DNA of 64,000 nt from Bacteriovorax sp. GTDB taxonomy: Bacteria; Bdellovibrionota; Bacteriovoracia; Bacteriovoracales; Bacteriovoracaceae. The stretch covers positions 1-64,000 of the forward strand of contig JACMNL010000132.1 in assembly GCA_014378525.1 (NCBI GenBank), written 5' to 3'. Positions 36,112 through 43,717 of this stretch are shown piece by piece. Both the position numbers and the translations under genes were made by a program. Each line of letters begins with the position of its first letter. The first letter of the stretch is position 1. The notes under the pieces were generated by a model. It searched no databases and was not told the DNA's origin. It was given only the letters and a program-made list of their open reading frames with translations.

Positions 36112-37156
36112 CTTATATAAATACTCTTATCCATTTTTTAAAAACATAGCATTCAGTCTCGATGCCGAACGTGCGCACGAGTTCACCATTCATTCAATGA
36201 AGATGGCCGGAAGATTTCTTCCCGACCAGAAAGACGACGAACGATTTCACTTAAAAGCGATGGGACTTAATTTTTCAAATCCGGTGGGACTAGCTGCAGG
36301 CCTTGATAAAAACGGTGAAGCCATTTCTTTCATGACTCATTTACCTTTTGGTTTTGTAGAAATCGGGACAGTGACACCGAAGCCCCAAGAGGGAAATGAT
36401 AAACCGAGATTGTTTCGTTACCCGTCTGAAGAGTCATTAAGAAACAGAATGGGATTCAATAATTTTGGTTCTGATATTGTTTTGAAAAATTTGAAAGCAG
36501 GCAATCGCCGCGGAAAAATTGTCGGCGTGAATTTAGGTAAAAATAAAGTCACATCGAATGATGATGCTCCAAAAGATTACTCAACACTCTACAGAGATTT
36601 TGCACCTTCCGCTGATTACCTGGTGATCAATGTTTCTTCTCCGAACACTCCGGGACTTCGCGATCTTTTAAAAGACGCGGGCCTCAGACAGATTTTTGAA
36701 GCGGTCGATGCTGAAAGAAAAAAATGTTCAAAACCATTACTCGTTAAAGTCTCTCCGGACATGGCCCTGGAAGAGCTTTCTTCAGTCGTGGGCCTTGTTA
36801 ATGAATATAAACTTGATGGAATTATCGCCACCAATACGACGATCATGAAAGAGCGTGGAGAAGGCGGAGTGAGCGGGAAACTGCTGACTCAAAAAGCGCG
36901 TGCGACCAGAGAATTTTTATTAAAAGAAATTAAAAACTCACACTCGAATGCTGAACTTATCGGCGTCGGTGGCATCTCAGGTTTTGAAGACCTGATGGAT
37001 TTCTGGCGCGCAGGTGGAAGACTCGCACAGATTTATTCTGCATTCGTTTTTCAGGGGCCGGGAGTATTGTTTGATATCGAAGAGCATCTCGATATGGAAT
37101 TTAAAAAACGTGGGACGAAAACCTTTGAAGAATTTTTAGACAGCGTAAAAAAATAA
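36095..37156 (+). CDS. pyrD: Dihydroorotate dehydrogenase (quinone), class 2
   Basis: PyrD oxidises dihydroorotate to orotate in pyrimidine synthesis, passing electrons to the quinone pool. The ORF is open upstream. I favour the TTG at 36095 (353 residues, GAAGGGG just upstream), since it gives the membrane-associating N-terminus LYKYSYPFFKNIAFSLDAERAHEF of class 2 enzymes; the ORF-track start lies 26 codons earlier inside the lipoprotein gene. FMN and substrate motifs are NPVGLAAGLDKNGE, RMGFNNFG, NVSSPNTPGLRDL with the catalytic Ser, VKVSPDM, TNTT and GVGGISG. It is a true class 2 enzyme by the Ser motif and N-terminal helices. Confidence 0.95.
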   Translation: MFSFINLYKYSYPFFKNIAFSLDAERAHEFTIHSMKMAGRFLPDQKDDERFHLKAMGLNFSNPVGLAAGLDKNGEAISFMTHLPFGFVEIGTVTPKPQEGNDKPRLFRYPSEESLRNRMGFNNFGSDIVLKNLKAGNRRGKIVGVNLGKNKVTSNDDAPKDYSTLYRDFAPSADYLVINVSSPNTPGLRDLLKDAGLRQIFEAVDAERKKCSKPLLVKVSPDMALEELSSVVGLVNEYKLDGIIATNTTIMKERGEGGVSGKLLTQKARATREFLLKEIKNSHSNAELIGVGGISGFEDLMDFWRAGGRLAQIYSAFVFQGPGVLFDIEEHLDMEFKKRGTKTFEEFLDSVKK

Positions 37157-37160
37157 AAAA

Positions 37161-37198
37161 AAACCTCATCAACGGTTAGGGCCGGAGATGAGGTTTTT
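37161..37198. terminator. Bidirectional intrinsic terminator after pyrD
   Basis: AAACCTCATC pairs perfectly with GATGAGGTTT (10-bp stem) around a 16-base loop. The plus strand continues TTTTT; on the minus strand the stem is followed by a run of T residues. It separates pyrD from the convergent small exported protein gene and can serve both. Confidence 0.85.
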
Positions 37199-37217
37199 AG
37201 AAAAAATTATCTATAAA

Positions 37218-37445
37218 CTATTTCTTAAAACAAACTTCTCTTAATTCTGAATCAAATGAAATCAACTTATCTGTATCAGCATTTAATTCTTCAATTTCGA
37301 TTGAAGTTAATGCGTTTGCATCTTTGCAGATGATCACTGCAGGAGCGTCTTTAGCAGGCGTTGGTGGATTTGGTGGAATGGCCTGAACACTAACTGATAA
37401 AACTGTCGCTGTAGCAATAAGAGCGATGTATAGAGCGTTTTTCAT
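37218..37445 (-). CDS. Small exported protein, unknown
   Basis: A 75-residue ORF with a classic signal peptide (YIALIATATVLSVSVQA) and a short mature part starting IPPNPPTPAKDAPAVIICKDANA, with two cysteines (ICKD, EVCFKK) that could form one disulfide. A good AGGAG (CAGGAGAAGCAAATG on the minus strand) and the terminator just beyond its end support it as a real gene. No family known. Confidence 0.6.
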   Translation of the reverse strand: MKNALYIALIATATVLSVSVQAIPPNPPTPAKDAPAVIICKDANALTSIEIEELNADTDKLISFDSELREVCFKK

Positions 37446-37639
37446 TTGCTTCTCCTGAAATTAAAAAGTGATCCTGGTTATGCTAACAGCACCTTTCGTT
37501 TTTTAGATGCGCGATTGTAATTATTACTTCTGCTATCAAAATTTTAGACGGCCTTTCCCAGAGGAGAGTACCTCATTACAGAGGTTTATCTGTCGTCTTT
37601 TTTCTCATTATATGGGCCATTTGGTCCGATAAGATAGCT

Positions 37640-38329
37640 ATGAAGTTCGGATCTCTATTCATTCTATTTACTGTTTTTGCTGTCGGAATAGTTTCGGCCG
37701 CTGAACAAAAAGACTGCGAAGGCATTAACCATCCTGCTTATCAGGATGAATACCGCGCATGTTTACGAACAAATATTGCTGCATCAGCGAGTGATGCCGG
37801 AGTTGATTGCGTAGACTGTCTTTTTGCACAGGAGTCGACTGGATCGAATGCATGGGTTGCAGGTTTATCTGCGATCGCTCAACCTCTCGCTTATCTTGCC
37901 GGACAATACACCATTGCAAAATACCAGAACGATACTCAACAGGCGTGGGCAAAAGCTTATTCGTCTGCCTACACAGAATGCACAAACAGATTCAACAGCT
38001 ATTTAAGTTACAACACTTCAGTGGGCGCTAATCCGATTGGAACGAGTGATGCAAGTACACTGATGAATTCCTGCAACGGAAACGGATACGGCTCGTACGC
38101 GGGTTACGGCGGCCAGACAGGAAATGCTTTTGGTGGTTACGGAAATCCCTTTCAGGCAAACGGTTACTCATCAGGATTTTTAAGCGGCATGGGGGGAATG
38201 TATCCCAATGGTGCAAGTTCAATCTACGGCAACGGGATGACTTCGGGCGGGATTGGAATAGGTGCCTATGGTTCAACAGGCACGTCTGCAGTTTATCAAA
38301 CTGGAGTGACTGCAGCTTTCGGTTTTTAA
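37640..38329 (+). CDS. Exported Gly/Tyr-rich protein with N-terminal Cys cluster
   Basis: Signal peptide (SLFILFTVFAVGIVSA), then a Cys-containing region (KDCEGIN, YRACLRTN, DCVDCLFAQ, TECTNRF, MNSCNGN), then from about 145 a Gly/Ser/Tyr/Asn-rich tail (GYGSYAGYGGQTGNAFGGYG). The layout of a Cys domain plus low-complexity glycine tail is typical of surface or matrix proteins, but I recognise no family. It lies alone between a divergent small exported gene and the convergent queC. The Gly-rich segment makes the many overlapping ORF-track entries here shadows. Confidence 0.6.
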   Translation: MKFGSLFILFTVFAVGIVSAAEQKDCEGINHPAYQDEYRACLRTNIAASASDAGVDCVDCLFAQESTGSNAWVAGLSAIAQPLAYLAGQYTIAKYQNDTQQAWAKAYSSAYTECTNRFNSYLSYNTSVGANPIGTSDASTLMNSCNGNGYGSYAGYGGQTGNAFGGYGNPFQANGYSSGFLSGMGGMYPNGASSIYGNGMTSGGIGIGAYGSTGTSAVYQTGVTAAFGF

Positions 38330-38338
38330 TTCAAATAA

Positions 38339-39031
38339 CTAGTACGTAGGTCGTGTAACGTACTCTATGGGGTCAGCAACACCAGCTTTTTGAAAGCCTC
38401 TCAAACGAAGTGCACATGAATCACAAACTCCGCATGCCTTGTCGTTTCTCTCATAACAAGACCAGCTTGATTCCAGTGGAGCTTTTAACTCAAGAGCTTT
38501 TTTTACGATCTCATCTTTCTTTAAAAAAATAACAGGAGTGACGACTCTGATGTCTCCGTCTTTTGTTCCTTCTTTAATCAGATTATTTACAGCTTCATAG
38601 TAAGATGGTCTGCAGTCAGGGTACCCTGATGAATCTTCGTACACAGCGCCGATGTAAATTCTTTTAGCACCGATAACTTCTGCCCATGAGACGGCCATTG
38701 AAATGATGTGAGTGTTTCTGAAAGGCACATATGAATCAGGAATTTCTTCAGAATCGCCTTTATATTTTTTTACATCGATTTTGTCGTCAGTGAGTGAAGA
38801 TCCGCCGATTTGTTTTAAAAAACTTACGTCGATAATTTTCTGGTGAGAGGCCGGCACTTTATAAAATGCAGCAATTTTTTTGAAACTTGCAAGCTCGCGC
38901 TCTTCAGTTTTTTGTCCGTAGTTTAAATGCAGAAAAGCTAAGTTTTCATATTCAGTATTGGCGATGGCCGCGCATACTAACGAGTCCATTCCACCGCTCA
39001 CTAAACATACTGCTAAATCTTTGCTCTTCAT
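38339..39031 (-). CDS. queC: 7-cyano-7-deazaguanine synthase
   Basis: QueC turns 7-carboxy-7-deazaguanine into preQ0 for queuosine tRNA modification, using ATP and ammonia. The PP-loop motif CLVSGGMDSLVC is at the N-terminus and the zinc-binding cysteines are in SWSCYERNDKACGVCDSCALR near the end, followed by KAGVADP. At 230 residues it matches the family. It is 5 nt downstream of the phosphohexomutase gene. No other queuosine gene is present in the window. Confidence 0.95.
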   Translation of the reverse strand: MKSKDLAVCLVSGGMDSLVCAAIANTEYENLAFLHLNYGQKTEERELASFKKIAAFYKVPASHQKIIDVSFLKQIGGSSLTDDKIDVKKYKGDSEEIPDSYVPFRNTHIISMAVSWAEVIGAKRIYIGAVYEDSSGYPDCRPSYYEAVNNLIKEGTKDGDIRVVTPVIFLKKDEIVKKALELKAPLESSWSCYERNDKACGVCDSCALRLRGFQKAGVADPIEYVTRPTY

Positions 39032-39036
39032 AAATC

Positions 39037-40764
39037 CTACGCTTTTTCCGATGCCGTTTTAAAATAATCTAAAAATTGTGTTGCCCTTTTTTCTGCGTTT
39101 GCTTTTTTATCTGCAAGGCTTCCGTCCTTTTCCTGGATCATAATATAAAATTTTATCTTTGGCTCTGTTCCCGACGGGCGAAGATAAACCTGGTTACCAT
39201 TATCAAAAAAGAAGCCGATCACGTTACTCTTAGGTAATCCTTCGATGCCCTGTGAGTAGTCTTTAATCTGCTTAATCCCACTGCCAAGAATGCTTTTTTC
39301 GCTGAAGTTTCTGAAGTTGGCCATGATACGTGAAATTTTTTCCTGACCTTCGATACCGAAATAGTCCAGAGACAATAAATCTTCTCTAGAAAAGCCGAAT
39401 TCTTCGTAAATTTTATCGAGAGCGTCCAGGAGGTTCATGCCCTGAAGCTTATAAAATAGTGCGACTTCTGCCATTTGAGAGACTGAGCTCACACCGTCTT
39501 TATCACGGGCGAAAGTATGGCAAAGGTAACCGAAAGATTCTTCTGTTGCGAAAATAAATTTCTTTTGTGGTTGTGTTCTTTCAAGCTCGTTCATTTTTCC
39601 ACAGATCCATTTGAATCCAGTGAGAGTGTTGAAAACTTCAACGCCGTATGAGTGGGCGATTGTATCAAGCAGTGGGGTCGTTACTACAGTTTTCACGATG
39701 TAGTTTTCTCCAGAGAGTTTTCCCTTTTTCTTCATTTCGGAAAGCATGTAGTGAACTTTTAAAATCCCGATCTGGTTTCCAGTTAGATAGTGAACGACAC
39801 CTTTCACTTTAACCGCCACACCAAGACGGTCAGTATCTGGATCAGATCCCATAACAATATCGCCACCGACTTTATCCATCAGGTCCACGGCCATTTTTAA
39901 TGCCGATGGATTTTCAGGGTTCGGACTTTTTACAGTGGGGAATCTTCCGTCAGGTTGGGCCTGTTCAGCAACAATATGAACATCCGTAAATCCTAAATCC
40001 TTCAGTGCACGCGAACATGGAACAAGCCCTGCTCCGTGAATTGGAGTGTAGACTACTTTTAATTTGCCGCCATCTTTGTGACACATTTCCGGATTTACCA
40101 TTTTGCTTAAAATGGCAGCGTAGTATTTTTCTTCAACCGAATCATCAATCCATGCGATGAGATTATTTTTCAGACCATCTTCAAACGGCACAACTTTTAC
40201 TGCAGAAAAATCCGTGATGGCGTAGTAGTTGTTGATGATATTCTGATCGTTCGGTGGAGTGACCTGCGCGCCATCTGACCAGAAAACTTTGTAGCCGTTA
40301 TACTCGGGAGGGTTGTGAGAAGCAGTGACCATAACTCCGGCCATCGATTTGTGCTCGCGTACCGCAAACGATAAAAGCGCCACCGGATTAAGGTGCTTAT
40401 AGATGTAAGCTTTGATGCCGTTGCCGGCCATAACTTCGGCCGCCACTTTTGCCAGCTCGATCGACATAATGCGCGAATCATAGCTGATACAAATACTAGG
40501 GTTATTTGATTTCTGCGCCAAAACTTCTGTGCATAGTGCCTGAGTGGCCTTTCTGATTGTGTAAACATTGATGCGGTTGATTCCTGCACCTCTGATTGAC
40601 CTCATTCCACCGGTGCCGAATTCAAGATCTTTATAGAAGCGCTCGTTAATTTCTTTTGTATCGTTAGAATCTATCAGCGCCTGGATTTCAGCTCGGGATT
40701 CAGAGGAGAAATATGAATTCTGCGCCCATGATTTGGCCTTTTCCATTGAAGTTTTGTCAGTCAT
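39037..40764 (-). CDS. Phosphoglucomutase/phosphomannomutase (phosphohexomutase)
   Basis: Interconverts hexose 1- and 6-phosphates, feeding glycan precursors. The ATG at 40764 (575 residues, AAGGA upstream) fits the long PgcA-like subfamily; the ORF-track start adds 65 residues lying in the divergent promoter region. Motifs are FGTGGMRSIRGAG, the phosphoserine loop VMVTASHNPPEYNGYKVF, the metal loop GSDPDTDRLGV, FATEESFGYL, and the phosphate-binding end YLRPSGTEPKIKFY. Specificity (glucose, mannose or ribose) cannot be decided from motifs. Confidence 0.92.
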   Translation of the reverse strand: MTDKTSMEKAKSWAQNSYFSSESRAEIQALIDSNDTKEINERFYKDLEFGTGGMRSIRGAGINRINVYTIRKATQALCTEVLAQKSNNPSICISYDSRIMSIELAKVAAEVMAGNGIKAYIYKHLNPVALLSFAVREHKSMAGVMVTASHNPPEYNGYKVFWSDGAQVTPPNDQNIINNYYAITDFSAVKVVPFEDGLKNNLIAWIDDSVEEKYYAAILSKMVNPEMCHKDGGKLKVVYTPIHGAGLVPCSRALKDLGFTDVHIVAEQAQPDGRFPTVKSPNPENPSALKMAVDLMDKVGGDIVMGSDPDTDRLGVAVKVKGVVHYLTGNQIGILKVHYMLSEMKKKGKLSGENYIVKTVVTTPLLDTIAHSYGVEVFNTLTGFKWICGKMNELERTQPQKKFIFATEESFGYLCHTFARDKDGVSSVSQMAEVALFYKLQGMNLLDALDKIYEEFGFSREDLLSLDYFGIEGQEKISRIMANFRNFSEKSILGSGIKQIKDYSQGIEGLPKSNVIGFFFDNGNQVYLRPSGTEPKIKFYIMIQEKDGSLADKKANAEKRATQFLDYFKTASEKA

Positions 40765-40870
40765 ACAAGCTATCCTTTTCGATTGAGTTGCAGCTAGTTT
40801 ATCAAATATCTCTTCATAGATCACAATTTTTTCGCTATGATCAAGGTCGTTAAAAGTTTCCGGAGGATTT

Positions 40871-41119
40871 ATGGCCAATAAAAAAATGAAGCACAAATTA
40901 AACATCGCTGGCGCATGGTATTGCACAGATCCTGATGACGATAATGGAGAAGGTTGCATCGCTTGTAACGTTTGTTACACAGGCGCTCCTGAATTCTTTA
41001 AAGAAGACGAAGATGGAAACGCATACGTCTGGAAACAACCAACAACACCTCAGGATATTGAATTATGCCAGGAGCAGCTTGAAGCTTGTCCGGTAGCTTC
41101 CATTGGAAGTGACGGCTGA
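40871..41119 (+). CDS. Ferredoxin, single-cluster
   Basis: An 82-residue cytoplasmic protein with an Asp-rich entry (DPDDDNGEGCIACNVC) and CxxCxxC, plus a distal cysteine in LEACPVASIG. Together they suit one 4Fe-4S or 3Fe-4S cluster of the Fer4 type with the second site lost. A clear GGAGGA precedes the ATG. The antiporter-like gene starts 2 nt after its stop, so the pair share a transcript; the meaning of that pairing is not clear. Confidence 0.85.
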   Translation: MANKKMKHKLNIAGAWYCTDPDDDNGEGCIACNVCYTGAPEFFKEDEDGNAYVWKQPTTPQDIELCQEQLEACPVASIGSDG

Positions 41120-41121
41120 TT

Positions 41122-42405
41122 TTGACGGCCTCTAAACTCGAATTACTTTCCACAGTTTTATTTTTTATCGCAATCATTCATACATTTCTGGTCAGCAAGT
41201 TTGAACATATCGCCGACCAGAAACCCAAAGGATCCATCGCTCACAATATCTGGCATTACCTGGCGGAAGTTGAAGTTGTCTTTGGCATCTGGGCCATGGT
41301 TTTCATCGCCATTTTTGTAATCGCCAGAGGAGCAGACTCAGCGCTTTTTTATCTCGATTCATTAAACTACACTGAGCCCGCTTTTGTTTTTGTCATCATG
41401 TGTGTGGCCGCCACCAGACCAGTTATTTTACTCGCAGAAAAAATAATACAATTTTTTGCGAGGCTTTTGCCCTTTAAACCAAAGATGTCTTTTTATCTGT
41501 CTGCTTTAATCATCGGACCCTTACTTGGATCTTTCATTACTGAACCTGCTGCGATGACTGTGACCGCACTTATTCTTCTCGATGCTTTTTATAAAGAAAA
41601 GGTTTCCTTAAAATTTAAATACGCAACACTGGGACTTCTTTTTGTAAACGTTTCCATTGGAGGAACGCTCACTCATTTTGCAGCACCACCGGTTTTAATG
41701 GTGGCAAGCAAGTGGGGATGGGGAACACTTTATATGCTGGAGCACTTCGGTTATAAATCAGTGCTGGCAATTTTGCTTTCGACTTTTCTTTATACATTTG
41801 TGTTAAAAAAAGAATTGCAGGGAAAGGTAATTGTAAAAAATTATCCGGAAGGATACTTAATTCCACGCTGGTGGAAAGTGTTAGCTCATGTGATTTTTTT
41901 ATTTCTGGTTGTATATACAGCACATCATCCAAAAGTTTTCATCGGGATTTTTTGTTTCTTCTTAGGATTCATAAAAATTACAGAGAGATTTCAGGACCCG
42001 CTTAAAATAAAAACATCTTTTCTTGTCGCTTTTTTTCTAGCAGGTCTCGTCACTCTGGGATCTATGCAGGCATGGTGGCTGCGGCCATTACTGGCGCGAA
42101 TGAATGACCTGGTTTTATTTTTGGGAGCAACATCTCTCACCGCAATCACGGACAATGCGGCCTTGACGTATCTGGGCTCACTCGTGGATCTGTCAGATGC
42201 TTCAAAGTATGCATTGGTTGCAGGTGCTGTGGCCGGTGGAGGATTAACAGTGATCGCGAATGCTCCGAACCCTGCCGGATTCGGAATTTTAAAAGAAACT
42301 TTCGGCGATGACGGAATCAATCCACTCAAACTTTTTATATACGCACTCGTTCCAACTATCATTGGAGTTTTGTGCTTATTTCTTTTACCAAGCTTTAATG
42401 TCTAA
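41122..42405 (+). CDS. Putative Na+/H+ antiporter, integral membrane protein
   Basis: This 427-residue protein has about ten transmembrane helices and matches the putative Na+/H+ antiporter family (PF07399-type): PKGSIAHNIWHYLAEVEVVFG, LIIGPLLGSFITEPAAMTVTALILLD, and NAALTYLGSLVDLSDASKYALVAGAVAGGGLTVIANAPNPAG. The Asp-free TITDNAALTYL-like TAITDNAALTYL segment holds a conserved Asp that could bind the ion. It starts with TTG directly after the ferredoxin stop. Its stop overlaps that of ilvE. Substrate specificity is unproven. Confidence 0.7.
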   Translation: MTASKLELLSTVLFFIAIIHTFLVSKFEHIADQKPKGSIAHNIWHYLAEVEVVFGIWAMVFIAIFVIARGADSALFYLDSLNYTEPAFVFVIMCVAATRPVILLAEKIIQFFARLLPFKPKMSFYLSALIIGPLLGSFITEPAAMTVTALILLDAFYKEKVSLKFKYATLGLLFVNVSIGGTLTHFAAPPVLMVASKWGWGTLYMLEHFGYKSVLAILLSTFLYTFVLKKELQGKVIVKNYPEGYLIPRWWKVLAHVIFLFLVVYTAHHPKVFIGIFCFFLGFIKITERFQDPLKIKTSFLVAFFLAGLVTLGSMQAWWLRPLLARMNDLVLFLGATSLTAITDNAALTYLGSLVDLSDASKYALVAGAVAGGGLTVIANAPNPAGFGILKETFGDDGINPLKLFIYALVPTIIGVLCLFLLPSFNV

Positions 42406-43484
42406 ACTGATTTCGGCTCGACTGGCGTGATCCATTTGTATTTATCTGGTGCGCGCCCTTCCTGAATCGCTAACAGCTTCTCACGAAGCTCAGTAGAAAT
42501 TTTTCCATCCGGATAATGAAGAGGGAAGCGGTCTCCGCTGATGTCACCAAAATAATTAATGGGTGTGATAATGGCAGCTGTTCCGCAAGCGAAAGCTTCT
42601 GTACATTTTCCAGCTTTGATATCCACAAGAAGTTCATCGATGTCGATGTTTCTTTCATGAACCGTGTAACCAAGATCGCGGGCAAGAGTGATGATAGATT
42701 TTCTAGTGATACCATCTAAAATAGTGTCACCTGTTTTTGATGTTAGTAATTCATTGTTCACAACAACGAACACGTTCATCCCTGACATTTCTTCGATATA
42801 TTTTTTATGAATAGCATCCAGCCATAATGTCTGAACGAATCCCATTTGTTTTGTTTTGATTGCGGCAGCAAGGCCCGCAGCGTAGTTTCCACCTGCTTTG
42901 GCATAACCAGTTCCACCCGGGAAAGCGCGTGCATTTTCTCTTTCAATATAAACTGAAAGACCGCTGCCGCCTGAAAAATAACTCGCCGATGGAGATGCGA
43001 TCACCATGAAGACAAATTTTTCAGCAGGCTTGATTCCCAATGATTCTTCAGCAGCGTACATGAAAGGACGAAGGTAAAGTGATTCACCTGAACGTCTTGG
43101 AACAAAGTTCGCCGAGTAAGCAACTATATCAAAAACCGATTGCATGAAAATATCCTGAGGCACATGTGGCATCGCCATTCTTTCAGCAGAGCGGTTGAAA
43201 CGTAAAAAGTTTTCTTCCGGACGAAAGATATAAGGACCCATACCGTTTACACGATAAGCTTTCATCCCTTCGAAAATTTCCTGAGCGTAGTGAAGAACTT
43301 TAGCAGTTGGATACATTGTGATGGGGCCATATGGAAGATAAGTTACTTCTCCCCATTTTCCATTTTCGTAAGTACATGTGGCCATCACTGGCGCCATTGT
43401 ATTTCCGAATCCCATTAAATTTTCTGGAAGCTGATATGTTTCAATCGCGTTTTTAAGACCGGGACCGATATTAAATTGGGCCAT
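42402..43484 (-). CDS. ilvE: Branched-chain amino acid aminotransferase
   Basis: IlvE transaminates valine, leucine and isoleucine with their keto acids, using pyridoxal phosphate. The ATG at 43484 is preceded by AGGAAAT and gives 360 residues, the length of the longer BCAT type. Signatures are PYGPITMYPTAKVLHYAQEIFEGMKAYR, RPEENFLRFNRSAERM, LYLRPFMYAAEESLGI, the PLP lysine region LWLDAIHKKYIEEMSGMNVF, and GTAAIITPINYFGD. It is monocistronic here and divergent from the chemotaxis operon. Confidence 0.95.
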   Translation of the reverse strand: MAQFNIGPGLKNAIETYQLPENLMGFGNTMAPVMATCTYENGKWGEVTYLPYGPITMYPTAKVLHYAQEIFEGMKAYRVNGMGPYIFRPEENFLRFNRSAERMAMPHVPQDIFMQSVFDIVAYSANFVPRRSGESLYLRPFMYAAEESLGIKPAEKFVFMVIASPSASYFSGGSGLSVYIERENARAFPGGTGYAKAGGNYAAGLAAAIKTKQMGFVQTLWLDAIHKKYIEEMSGMNVFVVVNNELLTSKTGDTILDGITRKSIITLARDLGYTVHERNIDIDELLVDIKAGKCTEAFACGTAAIITPINYFGDISGDRFPLHYPDGKISTELREKLLAIQEGRAPDKYKWITPVEPKSV

Positions 43485-43521
43485 ATATTTCCTAAATGAG
43501 TGCTGCGTAAAAAGTTGACCC

Positions 43522-43549
43522 ATTATATCCAATAATACACAGGAATCAA
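43522..43549 (-). promoter_or_regulatory. Sigma-70-type promoter for ilvE
   Basis: On the minus strand TTGATT lies 16 nt upstream of TATAAT, close to vegetative consensus. A start about 30 nt before the ilvE ATG fits the position. Confidence 0.55.
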
Positions 43550-43646
43550 AAAAAAACTCAAAATGACCTGTTTAGTCGGACATTTTTTTTAGCACATATC
43601 AGCGTATTACGAAGGCAACCTATACGAAAATTAACGTAAATAATTC

Positions 43647-43674
43647 TAAGAACGCTTCACAGTGATGCCGATAA
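43647..43674 (+). promoter_or_regulatory. Sigma-28 (FliA)-like promoter for the chemotaxis operon
   Basis: GCCGATAA at 43667-43674 is an exact match to the FliA -10 consensus; TAAGAACG about 12 nt before it is a partial match to the TAAAGTTT -35 box. The predicted start lies some 35 nt before the cheA ATG. FliA control of chemotaxis genes is common, so the setting supports the call. Confidence 0.6.
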
Positions 43675-43717
43675 AATAATTGAGAAATTTAAAGGCCCCT
43701 AATAGAGAGTAGAGTTT

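Noticed and set aside
37625-37632. TCCGATAA, a FliA-like -10 box before the Gly-rich protein gene
   Set aside because: No -35 match at proper spacing and the predicted start would fall at the ATG itself.
37824-38276. Several overlapping ORFs on both strands in the Gly-rich region
   Set aside because: They are shadows of one exported Gly/Tyr-rich gene with a clear signal peptide.
40765-40959. 65-residue N-terminal extension of the phosphohexomutase
   Set aside because: It overlaps the divergent promoter region, has no family match and the inner ATG has a good ribosome binding site.
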